Notes: a model not told the origin generated them from the letters alone. A stretch of DNA of 64,000 nucleotides from Microbulbifer sp. YPW1 (GCF_013367775.1 NZ_CP055157.1:2187001-2251000); one strand, 5' to 3'. Positions 29,335 to 39,265 are shown, numbered from the stretch's first letter. Translations and numbers: made by a program.

Positions 29335-30171
29335 TCATACTTCCTTGTTGCATTGTCCCTCGAAAAGCCAGGTTATCGCCTGCGGGAATATGCGATTCCA
29401 GAACGCCTCGTTGTGCTCTCCGTCCGGGTCCAGCTGCGCGCGCCACTGATCAGGGCCCGCGTGTTGTTTAAGAATGCCAAACATCTGATTAAACCCCTCG
29501 GTCATGGATGCGCCTTCCTTGCCGCCCGTCGACAGGTAAATCCGAGTATTTTTTAATGCCGCGTTGGCTTCGGTTACCGCGAGTATTTGCGGGGCTATCC
29601 AGTAAGAGGGTGAAAATATCCCGGCGAGACCGAAGGTATGTGGATGCCGATTGATCGCATGGTTGGAAATGAGCCCTCCCATGGAGCTCCCCATTACGGC
29701 GGTATGTTCCCTATCTGACAGCGTGCGGTATTCGCGGTCGATCTTTGGTTTCAGTTCCGTCACCAGAAAATCCACATAGGCATCACCCTCGCCCTTGCCA
29801 AACCGCTCGCTGTCATAGGGGTTCAGTTCGGCCATACGCAGCTCGTCGCCGTGATCGACACCCACTACGATCACCTCCAGACCGCAGTTCTTTGCCAGAT
29901 GATTGAGTATTTCATCCACGCCCCACTCACCGACGTAGGAGGTTGCATCATCGAACAGGTTCTGTCCGTCATGCATGTACAGCACGGGATAGCGTTTGCC
30001 GGAGTCTTCGTAACTCTCGGGTAGATAAACCCGGTAGGTACGCTTCCGTTGCAGGGGGGCCATGTCGATGGCGGGCATCACGTGAACATTCGGTTGTGCG
30101 GTGGAGGGTGATGCAATGACGGGCTGGGTGGCGAGTAGTAATGCTACGGCCAGGGTGAGCTTCTTGTGCAT
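29335..30171 (-). CDS. Secreted esterase, esterase-D / enterochelin-esterase-like fold
   Basis: This 278-residue secreted alpha/beta hydrolase (PF00756-like) has a signal peptide to about residue 20 (VIAS). The family start RTYRVYLPESYEDSGKRYPVLYMHDGQNLFD is followed by the nucleophile motif GSSMGG (Ser163) and a candidate His253 in DGEHNEAFW. The acid residue is not obvious; Glu219 is possible. Similar esterases are common in maltose and xylan loci, where the substrate is rarely known. ATG 30171 is chosen because the signal peptide begins there. A GGGGAGGAG motif-B half-site lies 73-92 bp upstream, which suggests control with the starch genes. Confidence 0.8.
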   Translation of the reverse strand: MHKKLTLAVALLLATQPVIASPSTAQPNVHVMPAIDMAPLQRKRTYRVYLPESYEDSGKRYPVLYMHDGQNLFDDATSYVGEWGVDEILNHLAKNCGLEVIVVGVDHGDELRMAELNPYDSERFGKGEGDAYVDFLVTELKPKIDREYRTLSDREHTAVMGSSMGGLISNHAINRHPHTFGLAGIFSPSYWIAPQILAVTEANAALKNTRIYLSTGGKEGASMTEGFNQMFGILKQHAGPDQWRAQLDPDGEHNEAFWNRIFPQAITWLFEGQCNKEV

Positions 30172-30242
30172 TGTTATTTCTCTCGGAGCTGGGGGCAGGG
30201 TGCCAGTATCCAGCGTCCGGAGGACGGGTGCTTCAGCCCGGG

Positions 30243-30262
30243 TTGGGGAGGAGAGGGGGAAC
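30243..30262 (-). promoter_or_regulatory. Motif-B half-site upstream of the esterase
   Basis: TTGGGGAGGAGAGGGGGAAC contains GGGGAGGAG, the right half of the palindromes seen upstream of other starch genes. It lies 73-92 bp upstream of the start at 30171. It is a single arm and not a full palindrome. Confidence 0.4.
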
Positions 30263-30292
30263 CGGTGGCCCCGCGTAAGCGGGGCCACCGGT
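30261..30292. terminator. Very stable hairpin with GUAA loop after the Usp gene
   Basis: ACCGGTGGCCCCGC (30261-30274) pairs perfectly with GCGGGGCCACCGGT (30279-30292) across GTAA, a GNRA-type tetraloop on the plus strand. It lies 12 bp past the Usp stop codon and upstream of the esterase gene. There is no T run, so termination is probable but not certain. Confidence 0.6.
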
Positions 30293-30303
30293 AACGGAGG
30301 GAA

Positions 30304-31149
30304 TCAGTGCGAAGTCGTGGTAAACGCGTTACACACCATCACATCGGTATCCACCGAACCGATCACCCGCTCGGCAGTATTGCCGCGCAGCAGTGAGCCG
30401 GTTTCCCCGTACTGGTTCAGGGTGCCCATCACCACCACGTCTGCATCGATTTCCTTGGCAATCTCGGCCACTACCTCGTTGGTGTAGCCTTGCTTCACGT
30501 GGATGCGGTCGGTGGGGACGCCGGTTTTGTCTGCCAGCTTGGCCAGGGCGCCGCGGTCCGGGTAGCGCATGGAGTCGAGGAAGGCGTTAACCAGGTGCAG
30601 CTCGGCGCCGTATACGTTCGCAATGTAGTTGGCGCGCTCAGTGATCTGGCGGTTCAGCTGGCGCTGCTGGTTGGTCTGGGCCTGGTAGTTGACGGTTGCC
30701 AGTACCACTTTGCGGCGATCCTTGGCGCCGGGGCGAATCAGTACCACCGGGCATTTGGCCTGCTTCAGCACCTGCCACTTGGACTCGGCAAAGGTAAAGC
30801 GGCGGCTGCTGGTTCTGGCGTGTACCGGCAGGTAGATCATTTCCGCGTTGCAGCGCTTGGCTTCCTGGATGATGGCTCCCTGCCAGTCGCTGGACCAGCA
30901 CACGGAGATCTCGAATTCGACGCCGGCCTCTTCGATCGGGGTGCGGATCTGGTCGCGGAACCAGAACTCGTCGCGGAACAGGTGGTCGTTGACGGCCCGG
31001 GTATCCACCGCTTCCCCATCCACGGCAACGAATACGGCAAGCTTGGGCTGGGGGTTGCGCTCGCGGGCGGTGGTCAGTGCGCGTTCGAGGGCTACATGGC
31101 GGTCATCATTGGGGTCGACGACAACGAATACGACGGGTTTATCCTGCAT
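30304..31149 (-). CDS. Tandem universal stress protein (UspE-like)
   Basis: This 281-residue cytoplasmic protein contains two Usp domains (PF00582), about 1-140 and 145-281. The second carries VVMGTLNQYGETGSLLRGNTAERVIGSV, a variant of the ATP-binding G-2x-G-9x-G(S/T) motif. The first ends with KQAKCPVVLIRPG. ATG 31149 follows AAGGAGTG with ideal spacing. It lies between the esterase and the first GH13 gene, without an obvious metabolic link. No operon partner is visible. Confidence 0.88.
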   Translation of the reverse strand: MQDKPVVFVVVDPNDDRHVALERALTTARERNPQPKLAVFVAVDGEAVDTRAVNDHLFRDEFWFRDQIRTPIEEAGVEFEISVCWSSDWQGAIIQEAKRCNAEMIYLPVHARTSSRRFTFAESKWQVLKQAKCPVVLIRPGAKDRRKVVLATVNYQAQTNQQRQLNRQITERANYIANVYGAELHLVNAFLDSMRYPDRGALAKLADKTGVPTDRIHVKQGYTNEVVAEIAKEIDADVVVMGTLNQYGETGSLLRGNTAERVIGSVDTDVMVCNAFTTTSH

Positions 31150-31167
31150 GGTCACTCCTTTTTAATT

Positions 31168-31181
31168 GGGAAACGGTTCCC
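31168..31181. promoter_or_regulatory. LacI-type near-palindrome in the Usp/GH13 divergent region
   Basis: GGGAAACGGTTCCC has GGGAA/TTCCC arms and two central mismatches, much like LacI/GalR-family operators. It lies 19 bp upstream of the Usp start, where a repressor would block transcription. A related sequence, GGTAACCGGTTTCC, lies upstream of the GH16-GH128 gene. Confidence 0.4.
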
Positions 31182-31313
31182 TGAATTCTCTCTGGTATCA
31201 CCGCGCGACAGGTTGATCTGGCGCAGTTCCCGCCTCTGTAATTGGTGCCAAAAATGGCTTTGGGGCGGCCCTAAGACTAGGAGGTCAAGCCTATCACCGG
31301 CCGCTGCCTTTTT

Positions 31314-31339
31314 CATCTACGCCCCGGGGCGGGATGATG
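31314..31339. promoter_or_regulatory. GC palindrome upstream of the first GH13 lipoprotein
   Basis: GCCCCGGGGC sits at 31321-31330, flanked by CATC and GATGATG, giving an extended imperfect dyad. It lies 68-93 bp before the start at 31407. The position and composition match the motif-B sites upstream of other starch genes, but the GGGGAGGAG core is not exact. Confidence 0.4.
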
Positions 31340-31406
31340 AAAATGTGGCTGTGGTGCGTACAGTAGGTTGCAGTGATTACCGTTCGATAACGGCGGAGAG
31401 AAGATA

Positions 31407-33146
31407 ATGAGAAAAACATCCGGCCTGAGTGCCTTTATCGCAGCTGCCAGCTTGGCCCTGGCCGCCTGTAGCGATGGATCCGCTACGGATCCGGCAGCGC
31501 CAGTCACCGCAACTGAGTCCCCGGTCCAGGCCGAGGCTGACGAGAAGGTCGCGGCACCGACCGGGGCAGACCCATTCTGGAACAATGCCACCGTTTATTT
31601 CATGCTCCCCGACCGCTTTGCCAACGGTGACCCGGACAACGACCTCGCCTACGGGCGCGAGGCCGATACGGGCCATCTGCGCGGTTTTCACGGCGGCGAC
31701 CTGCAAGGCGTTATCAACAAGCTGAATGAGGGTTACTTCGACGCGCTGGGTGTTGACGCCCTGTGGATGTCCCCGGTCTACGAGCAGATTCACGGTGCCA
31801 CGGATGAGGGCACCGGGCGCACTTACGCCTATCACGGCTACTGGCCCAGAGATTGGACCACCGTTGACCACAACTTTGGCAATGAGGCGCTACTGGCGGA
31901 ACTGATTGATACGGCGCACAGCCGCGGCATCCGCGTACTGCTGGATGTGGTTGCGAACCATACTGGTCCGGTGACCGGCAAGGATCCGCTGTGGCCAGCG
32001 GAGTGGAACCGCGACGATTCTGTGTGCGACTGGTCTGGCTTTGCCGGTACCGTCAGCTGCATGCTGGTTGATAACCTGCCGGACATCCGCACCGAAAGCG
32101 AAGCGCCGGTTGATCTGCCGCCGCAGCTGGTGAGCAAGTGGGCGGAGGAGGGACGCCTGCAACAGGAGCAGGCCGAGCTGGACGCATTCTTTGAGCGCAC
32201 CGGTTACCCGCGCGCGCCCAAATATTACATGGTGAAATGGCTGACCGACTGGGTGCGTGAGTACGGTGTTGACGGCTTTCGCGTGGATACGGTCAAGCAT
32301 GTGGAGCCGGAAGTCTGGGCAGTGCTCAAGAAGGAGGCAAGCCTTGCCCTCGCAGATTGGAAACAACGCAACCCGGATAGAAAGCTCGACAATCGCGACT
32401 TCTATATGGTCGGAGAGGTCTATGGCTATGGGATTACCAGCGGACGTGATTTCGATTTCGGCGACCGCCAGGTGGACTTCTTTGACTACGGCTTCGACAG
32501 CCTGATCAATTTCGATATCGCTGCGCGCGCCGATCGCGAAGATATGGAGTCGATCTTTTCCCGCTACTCACAAATGTTGAACGGCGGGGCAATGGAGGGT
32601 GTGGGTGTGCTCAATTACCTGACCTCTCACGACGATATGAATTCCTTCGACCGCGAGCGCCAGCGTCCCCGCGAAGCGGCATTCAAGTTGATGCTGGCGC
32701 CCGGCGCAGCACAGATCTACTACGGCGATGAGCTGGCCCGGCCGCTGACGGCGCCCGGTGCACAGGGCGATGCCCAGCTGCGTAGCCCTATGAACTGGGG
32801 GGATCTGGAAAAAAACGAAACCCGCGAGATACTCGCTCTCTGGCAGAAACTGGGTCAGTTTCGACAGTCTCATCTGGCGGTCGGCGCCGGTGTGCACAAG
32901 CGTCTCAGTGAAGCGCCCTATGTATTCAGCCGCACCCTGGAAGACGATCGGGTAATGGTGGCACTGGATATGCCAAAAGGGGAGAAGTCCCTGTCTGCTG
33001 CCGGCGTCTTCGCCGAGGGCACCCTGGTGAAAGATTATTACTCTGGTATTGAAGCCCGGGTAGAAAATGGCACTCTGAAATTTGATACAGAGTTCGATAC
33101 TCTGCTTTTGGGTAGCCCCGCCACCCAGGCATTGAGCGCCCGGTAA
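31407..33146 (+). CDS. GH13 alpha-amylase-type lipoprotein
   Basis: This 579-residue lipoprotein (lipobox LAAC) would cut alpha-1,4-glucans. The GH13 regions are visible: DVVANHTG (I), GFRVDTVKHV with nucleophile Asp294 (II), MVGEVYG with Glu337 (III) and TSHDDM with His408-Asp409 (IV; SHDD in place of the usual NHD). A C-terminal beta domain ends the protein. It is closely similar along its length to the protein at 40750-42477, which suggests duplication around the redox pair. GGAGAGAAGATA precedes the start. Enzyme class is secure. Amylase versus oligosaccharide-specific activity is open. Confidence 0.92.
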   Translation: MRKTSGLSAFIAAASLALAACSDGSATDPAAPVTATESPVQAEADEKVAAPTGADPFWNNATVYFMLPDRFANGDPDNDLAYGREADTGHLRGFHGGDLQGVINKLNEGYFDALGVDALWMSPVYEQIHGATDEGTGRTYAYHGYWPRDWTTVDHNFGNEALLAELIDTAHSRGIRVLLDVVANHTGPVTGKDPLWPAEWNRDDSVCDWSGFAGTVSCMLVDNLPDIRTESEAPVDLPPQLVSKWAEEGRLQQEQAELDAFFERTGYPRAPKYYMVKWLTDWVREYGVDGFRVDTVKHVEPEVWAVLKKEASLALADWKQRNPDRKLDNRDFYMVGEVYGYGITSGRDFDFGDRQVDFFDYGFDSLINFDIAARADREDMESIFSRYSQMLNGGAMEGVGVLNYLTSHDDMNSFDRERQRPREAAFKLMLAPGAAQIYYGDELARPLTAPGAQGDAQLRSPMNWGDLEKNETREILALWQKLGQFRQSHLAVGAGVHKRLSEAPYVFSRTLEDDRVMVALDMPKGEKSLSAAGVFAEGTLVKDYYSGIEARVENGTLKFDTEFDTLLLGSPATQALSAR

Positions 33147-33320
33147 CTGACCGGGCCGCTAATTTTATCATCACTCCGCAGCGGTAAGTTCCAGAGCGTT
33201 TGCTACCGGGTCTTGCCTCGTGCAGTGGGATGACTTGAAATTGACGGCTGTATTGACGTCTTTGTTTGTCGGGCCAATTTTGGCCGCGTGTGACCCCATC
33301 TCTTTCTCGTCGAAAGATTT

Positions 33321-33356
33321 ACCGGTATCCGCTGACGCGTGATACCGGTTTTTTTT
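33321..33356 (+). terminator. Intrinsic terminator upstream of the DUF1592 fusion
   Basis: ACCGGTATC (33321-33329) pairs with GATACCGGT (33341-33349), followed by a run of T residues. It is 175 bp past the GH13 stop codon and 252 bp before the next start. Confidence 0.85.
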
Positions 33357-33415
33357 GCCTGTCATTTTTGTGCTGCATTTCACCTTTTACGAAATCCCTT
33401 TGGCGTGTTTGCACA

Positions 33416-33438
33416 CTCCTCCCCCGGGGAGGATGAGG
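33416..33438. promoter_or_regulatory. Motif-B palindrome before the starch redox operon
   Basis: CTCCTCCCC (33416-33424) faces GGGGAGGATGAGG (33426-33438), the cleanest palindrome of this family. It lies 170 bp upstream of the start at 33608. The right arm contains GGATGAGG, close to the MalT box of E. coli. No malT gene is in the window. Confidence 0.5.
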
Positions 33439-33607
33439 CAATCCTTTGCAATCAGAGTAATTTGAATATGCGCCTGACTCGGCGCTGCGCTTATGCGGTT
33501 CCTGCGCACAACACAGCTGCGATGTATTCAGTTGAAGAATAAAAAAAGACTGAATGTTGAACTGACATAACAGTCGTCCGGATAAAAATAACGACCGGAG
33601 CATAGCG

Positions 33608-36600
33608 ATGATATCTGCCCCCCAAGTGGTCGGAGACAAGGTCTCCGCTACCTACGTATGCCTGCGCGCTTTTCTGCTGCTGTTACTCTGCCTGCCAGTT
33701 ACGGCAATCGCGCAAAACTGGTCGGAAGCCTGGTTTCGCGGTACCCCAAATGATTGGGGTACAACGGCGATGACCTACGATGCGCAGGCCGGTGTCTGGG
33801 TCACTGAACAGACGTTCGACGACGCCAACCCGCGCTTCAAGATCAGCCACTTCCAGGATTGGAATGAAGCCTACCCGGCGAATGACTTCCTGATGCAAAA
33901 CGGGCGCTACCGGATTGTTTTCGACGATGTCAGCAAAGACATTTCGGTGACGGAAATTGTCGATCCTCCGGCCGAGTCGAGTAACCAGATCTGTTTCGAC
34001 AATACGCAGAATTATGCCGATCCACATATCTATTTCTGGGGCCCGCAGCCGGCTGCCGGCTTTAACGATCTACCCGGGTGGCCCGGGCGGCCAATGACCC
34101 AGAGCGGCGGCTTTCACTGCTACGACTTTACCGGGCATCTTGATGGGGCCATGCCGGATGCGCTGAATGTCATTTTCAATGATAACGGTGCAGCCCAGAC
34201 CCCCGACCTGTATTTCAGCGGCGACCCCTGCTATCTCGATGGCCAGTGGCAACCTGCTCAGGGTTGCGGGCTCGACGCAAACCCGGATCAGCCTCCCAGC
34301 GAGCGCCCGCTGTTGGCCCAGCCTCTGAAATTTCCGGTCTCCGGTAATGTGTCCGGTGGCAATTACCGGTTTGAGATCGCCTACCCCCACCTGCAGGGCC
34401 TGTTTATGTCGCCGGTAATGGTGGTGCCGGATGGGCTGAATGACCTGCTGTATGTAGTGGACAAAACCGGTTCTATTTTTACTTTCCCGAATCGGGAAAA
34501 TGTTGCTCCGGGCGAGGTGCAGACCCTGCTCGACATCAATACCGAAGTCCGGAACTATCATGAGCAGGGCCTGCTCAGCATGGCCTTTGACCCGGGCTTT
34601 GCCAGCAATGGCTTTATCTATATTTATTACATTCACGGTACCGATGACAACGAACGCGCACCGGACGGCAGTTACGGTGATGCCATCCTCGAGCGCTGGA
34701 CCGTGGATGACCCGAACAATCCGGTACAGGTAATTGCCGGCTCCAGAGCGGAGCTGCTGCGCATTCCCCAGCGCGGCCCGGACCACAAGGGCGGCATGAT
34801 GCAGTTTCACCCGGAAGACAATTACCTGTACCTGAGTATCGGTGACGGTGCCTACGGGCACAGCGCGACCATGCCGTATCCGGAAGATCCGCGCACCAAT
34901 AATGGCGCGCAGGAACCCGATAACCTGCTGGGGACTTTTATCCGTATCCAGCCACTGGCGCAGCCGGTTGATGGAAAATATTACGCGATCCCCGTAGATA
35001 ACCCCTTTGTGGGCGTGCCCGGTTTCCGCGAGGAAATCTGGTCCTACGGCCACCGCAACCCCTGGCGCTGGAGCTTCGATAGCGAAGCGCCCTATACCCT
35101 GTGGGAAACCGAAGTCGGTCAGGCCGGGTTTGAAGAGGTCAACCTGATCGAAAAGGGAAAAAATTACGGCTGGCCGGTGTGTGAAGGCACCACCAATCGC
35201 GGGGATCTGGGGGGAGACCCGGCGAAGAACTGCAGCACGGATTTTGAACCCCCGCGCGATGGTTACGCGCATCCGACTGGTTTCTCGATTATTGGCGGCG
35301 TGGTCTATCGGGGCGGTTCGCTTCCGGGACTTACCGGCAACTTCATCTTTGGCGATTACGTCACCAAGCGTATCTGGTCGATTGTGGATGGCGAAGCCAA
35401 AACCCTGATCAGTGATACCTTCCCGGAAAACATCGCCTCTTTCGGCACCGATCTCAGTGGAGAAACCCTGCTGGTCTCCACCTACGGCGTGGAGTACGGT
35501 GGCCAATCCACAATTTACAAGGTGGTGGATGACGACGCGGAAACCGCGGTAATTCCTGCAAAATTATCTGAAACCGGTCTGTTTGCCGATCTTGAAAACC
35601 TGGTGCCGGCCTCGGGCGTGTTGGAATACAGCCTGAATACCAAAGGCTGGTTTGATGGCGCCAGTGTGCGTCACTTCATTTCTCTACCCAACGACAGCCA
35701 GATCAATTTTACCGATATTGATAACTGGGATTTGCCAGTGGGGACGGTGCTGGTGAAACACCAGAGCATCGCCACAACGGAAAACCCCCAGCAACCGTTT
35801 ACCACGTCCGTGCTGTTCCGCCAGGATACCGGCAAGTGGCAAGCGGCGAATTATTACTGGAACAGCGCCGGTACCGACGCTGACCTGGTTAATGAAACAC
35901 TCACAGTGATGGATGGCGGCATTGAAAGCCGTCAGCGGGCCGTGCAGTCAGCTGCCGACTGCGGATCCTGCCATATAGGAAGTGGCAGTCGCGAGCCCCT
36001 GGCGGTACATACGCGACAGCTCAACCGGACTTTCCAGTACGGGGAGTCTCTGGAAAGTGTTGCCAACCAGTTGGACGTATTCAATACGATCGGCCTGTTT
36101 AGCGAAGATATTAGCAGTGCGCAAAATCACGCACAGTTTGTCGCGGCGGATGATACTTCCGCTGATTTGAACGAGCGCGCACGCACCTACCTGGATACCA
36201 ATTGTTCTCACTGTCATGCCAGTGGTTTTATGGACCTGCGCTATGACACACCGCTGGCAGATACGCGCCTGCTCGAAGTGGAGGCCACCGGCAGCACCGC
36301 CCGCTTGCGGCCATTCGATCACGCCAGCAGTCTGATTTATATCTATCAGACCACCGATAACAACCGCATGCCCAAGGGGACCCGTTACACCAACCCGGTG
36401 GCAGAGGCCCTGTTCAGAAACTGGATTGATGCGACGGCGGCACAGCAAACCGGAATCGCTCTGCTGGCGGGCAGCGATCGCCTTAACAGCGGTGATCTTC
36501 TTACTGTCACCGTGCAGGCGGAGTTTGATAACGGCTTCACCGCGGCGGTCGCCGGTACCCCGAGTGTGGCTTCCAGCAATAGTGCGGTGATATCCATCGA

Positions 36601-39250
36601 GTCCGTTGAAAGCGGTGCGTTTACCCTGCGTGCGGGCGACACCGGCAGCGCCACGGTAACGGTACAGCAAAACGGGTTTAGCAAGTCGCTGACAATTTCG
36701 GTGACCACGGTAGATACCGGGATAACAGATATCGCTATTGCGCCGCAGGGATTGCCCCTGGATAGCACCCGTCAGTTAGCGGCCTACGGTGTGCGTGCCG
36801 ATGGTACGCGCCAGAATCTGTTCGGACGGGTTACCTGGTCCGTGGAGAGCGGTCCGGCCACTGTCGACCAGAGTGGCCTGGTGACGCGCACCGGCGGCGG
36901 TGATGTCACTGTGCGCGCGGAAGCCGGCGAGTTTTCTGCAACGGTCGCGCTCACCGAGGCGAGCAGCGGAATATCGGTGCGCTATGACAACCCGGACGAT
37001 TGGGCTCAGGTATTTGTCCACCTGTGGGTGACCGTCGATGGTCAGGATCAGGCGATTACCCAGTGGCCCGGGCTGCTGATGTCGGGGCCGGATGCCGAAG
37101 GTTGGTGGAGTCATACGATTGCGGAGGAAGACCTTCACAACGGTCAGATCAACCTTGTATTCAACAACGGTAACGGCCAGCAGACCGGCGACCAGCGCAA
37201 TATTGCCGAATCCTCGAGTCTGTCAGGCGGCACGTGGGAACCCTGGGAGTTGCCGGGGCCGGTGGGCGGCGATACTTCGCGCCTGTCGGTGATCGGCGGT
37301 ACCACCGCCGATGGTGGCCGTGACTACGCGATTGGCAGCATTATTACCGTCACTGCCGATACCCCGCCACTGGGCACCGAGTTCGCCAGCTGGAGCGGCG
37401 ACGCAGCGCCCTATATCGTCGGCGACCCGTCGCAACCGCAGGTGCAATTGCTGATTCCCCAGCACGACCTGTCCCTGGTTGCCCTGTTCCCCAGTAGTAA
37501 CAATACCTACGAAGCCGGGCAGAATTTTTACGCAGCGCACTGTGCCAGTTGCCACGGCGACCAGGGGCAGGGCGGTGTGGCGCAGGCGCTTGCAGGGTCC
37601 GGTAGCAACTGGCAATTGGCACAGCTCACACAATATATCGAAGACTTTATGCCGATGGATGCGGCGGCCAGCTGCGTCGGCGATCAGCCCGGGGCCTGTG
37701 CCTATGAAACGGCGCGCCTGATCGTGGATGAAGCCTGGGATAACGGCTCCTGTGGTGACAGCAGTTGCGACGGCAGCAGCCTGGACCAGCGCAATCTGCG
37801 CCTGCTGACACGGGACGAGTATCTCAACAGCGTGCGGGATATTTTTGCCATCGACTTCGATGCCTCGCTGATGGGCCCGGTCCCGGCGGATGGTCGATTC
37901 CGCAATTTCGATACGGCCTCTTTCCTCACCGCGGGCAACGATCGCACCCTCGGTTACGAGCTGGTGGCAGAGCAGGTTGCGGACCTCGCCATTGGCCAGA
38001 CGGGTTTCCTGAATCTCGCCAGTGGCTGTGGCGATGTAAATTGCGTGGTGGACACACTTGGCTTCCGCCTGTTCCGTCGGCCGCTGACCACGACCGAGAT
38101 TGCCAATTACACACCGCTCTATAGCAGTGAAGATGACGGCCGGTTACTGCTGCAGGCCATGCTGATGTCTCCGCATTTCATGTATCGCTCCGAGCTGGGG
38201 CAGCTGGATGCGGAAACCGGGCTTTATCGTCTGGACAACTACGAAGTGGCTACCCTGCTGTCCTACACCTTCTGGGGAACCACACCGGACGATACGCTGC
38301 TGCTGGCGGCCACCGAAGAAAACTTCGATGTGGCTGCGCAGGTGGATCGACTGCTGGCGGACCCCAGGTCTGAACGGGGCCTGCGCCGGTTTATCAGCGG
38401 ATGGCTGATCAACAACCAGTATCCGTTCCCCGCCATCAGCAGTCCCGAGTTGATCGCTGCCTTCAAGGAAGAAACCGTCGGTTTCGTGCTGGAAAATATT
38501 CGCAACGATGCAGCCTACAGCACGCTCCTCAGCGGCAATGCCACCTGGGCAGACGAAGTGCTGGCGGCACATTACGGCCTCGATAACAGTGCGGGCAGCG
38601 GCTGGATGATGCGCAATTTTCCCGTGGGGGATCCGCGCACCGGTACCGGCCTGCTCGGGCACGGCAGCTTCCTCGCGTCACGCACCAGTACCGTCAACCC
38701 GGCGCCGATCAAGCGCGGTGTCTACGTGCGCGAAGTGCTCATGTGCCAGGAGTTTCCGCCCCCCGCGGCAGCCGACTTCAACGTGGTATTTGAAGAGAGC
38801 GACAGCAACCGGGAGGCGACCGCACGTCACACCTCCGATCCTGCCTGCGCCGCCTGTCACCAGTTTATCGATGGAGTCGGCTTTGGCTTCGAAGGTTTTG
38901 GCAGCGATGCGCTCTACCGGACCATCGAAACCATCGGCACCGGTGAAGAGCAGGCGATTGATGACAGCGGCAGTATCAAGAGCCTGTACACCCCGGCCAC
39001 GGTACTTGACCCCACCAGCCCCAGTTACGACTTCTACTCGGTGGCGGAACTGGCCAGCCTGATTGCCGGCAGTGATCAGGGGGAGGCCTGCTTCGCCCGC
39101 CAGTTCTACCGCTACGTGGTAGGGCGAGAGGAGAGTGCCAGTGATGACCTGATCATTCACACGGTGAGTGAAGACCTGCGCAATGGCGGCGGCATGCAGG
39201 CCATGCTGCGCAGCCTGGTGTTGTCCGACGCATTCACCCTGCGTCGCTGA
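33608..39250 (+). CDS. Giant starch-binding, PQQ sugar dehydrogenase, tetra-haem, DUF1592-type fusion
   Basis: This is an exported protein of 1,880 residues. In order it has a signal peptide (to about 35), an amylase-type N-terminal module (about 37-117), a CBM26-like module (about 125-215) and a PQQ/glucose-sorbosone dehydrogenase-like propeller (about 245-640; HEQGLLSMAFDPGF and DHKGGMMQF). An SO2930-like diheme region (about 655-960; CGSCH at 785, CSHCH at 866) is followed by a Big2-like domain, a second CBM26-like module (about 1117-1215), a repeat domain and a cytochrome c (CASCH at 1312). The C-terminal half carries DUF1587, 1595, 1592, 1588 (CAACH at 1747) and 1585. Oxidation of starch-derived sugar ends is a plausible role but is not proven. 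Confidence 0.85.
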   Translation: MISAPQVVGDKVSATYVCLRAFLLLLLCLPVTAIAQNWSEAWFRGTPNDWGTTAMTYDAQAGVWVTEQTFDDANPRFKISHFQDWNEAYPANDFLMQNGRYRIVFDDVSKDISVTEIVDPPAESSNQICFDNTQNYADPHIYFWGPQPAAGFNDLPGWPGRPMTQSGGFHCYDFTGHLDGAMPDALNVIFNDNGAAQTPDLYFSGDPCYLDGQWQPAQGCGLDANPDQPPSERPLLAQPLKFPVSGNVSGGNYRFEIAYPHLQGLFMSPVMVVPDGLNDLLYVVDKTGSIFTFPNRENVAPGEVQTLLDINTEVRNYHEQGLLSMAFDPGFASNGFIYIYYIHGTDDNERAPDGSYGDAILERWTVDDPNNPVQVIAGSRAELLRIPQRGPDHKGGMMQFHPEDNYLYLSIGDGAYGHSATMPYPEDPRTNNGAQEPDNLLGTFIRIQPLAQPVDGKYYAIPVDNPFVGVPGFREEIWSYGHRNPWRWSFDSEAPYTLWETEVGQAGFEEVNLIEKGKNYGWPVCEGTTNRGDLGGDPAKNCSTDFEPPRDGYAHPTGFSIIGGVVYRGGSLPGLTGNFIFGDYVTKRIWSIVDGEAKTLISDTFPENIASFGTDLSGETLLVSTYGVEYGGQSTIYKVVDDDAETAVIPAKLSETGLFADLENLVPASGVLEYSLNTKGWFDGASVRHFISLPNDSQINFTDIDNWDLPVGTVLVKHQSIATTENPQQPFTTSVLFRQDTGKWQAANYYWNSAGTDADLVNETLTVMDGGIESRQRAVQSAADCGSCHIGSGSREPLAVHTRQLNRTFQYGESLESVANQLDVFNTIGLFSEDISSAQNHAQFVAADDTSADLNERARTYLDTNCSHCHASGFMDLRYDTPLADTRLLEVEATGSTARLRPFDHASSLIYIYQTTDNNRMPKGTRYTNPVAEALFRNWIDATAAQQTGIALLAGSDRLNSGDLLTVTVQAEFDNGFTAAVAGTPSVASSNSAVISIESVESGAFTLRAGDTGSATVTVQQNGFSKSLTISVTTVDTGITDIAIAPQGLPLDSTRQLAAYGVRADGTRQNLFGRVTWSVESGPATVDQSGLVTRTGGGDVTVRAEAGEFSATVALTEASSGISVRYDNPDDWAQVFVHLWVTVDGQDQAITQWPGLLMSGPDAEGWWSHTIAEEDLHNGQINLVFNNGNGQQTGDQRNIAESSSLSGGTWEPWELPGPVGGDTSRLSVIGGTTADGGRDYAIGSIITVTADTPPLGTEFASWSGDAAPYIVGDPSQPQVQLLIPQHDLSLVALFPSSNNTYEAGQNFYAAHCASCHGDQGQGGVAQALAGSGSNWQLAQLTQYIEDFMPMDAAASCVGDQPGACAYETARLIVDEAWDNGSCGDSSCDGSSLDQRNLRLLTRDEYLNSVRDIFAIDFDASLMGPVPADGRFRNFDTASFLTAGNDRTLGYELVAEQVADLAIGQTGFLNLASGCGDVNCVVDTLGFRLFRRPLTTTEIANYTPLYSSEDDGRLLLQAMLMSPHFMYRSELGQLDAETGLYRLDNYEVATLLSYTFWGTTPDDTLLLAATEENFDVAAQVDRLLADPRSERGLRRFISGWLINNQYPFPAISSPELIAAFKEETVGFVLENIRNDAAYSTLLSGNATWADEVLAAHYGLDNSAGSGWMMRNFPVGDPRTGTGLLGHGSFLASRTSTVNPAPIKRGVYVREVLMCQEFPPPAAADFNVVFEESDSNREATARHTSDPACAACHQFIDGVGFGFEGFGSDALYRTIETIGTGEEQAIDDSGSIKSLYTPATVLDPTSPSYDFYSVAELASLIAGSDQGEACFARQFYRYVVGREESASDDLIIHTVSEDLRNGGGMQAMLRSLVLSDAFTLRR

Positions 39251-39265
39251 AACAGGAGAATAAAA

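Larger units (their letters stand above)
33147..33607 (+). promoter_or_regulatory. Leader region of the starch redox operon
   Basis: No gene is seen in these 461 bases. They contain a motif-A relative, GTGGGATGAC (33225-33234), then TCTTTCTCGTCGA (33301-33313), then an intrinsic terminator (33321-33356). A motif-B palindrome (33416-33438) follows, with CTCCTCCCC on its left and GGGGAGGATGAGG on its right. The same order, and the identical 13-base box, occur upstream of glk. The terminator may belong to the GH13 transcript or to a short leader RNA. Confidence 0.55.
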
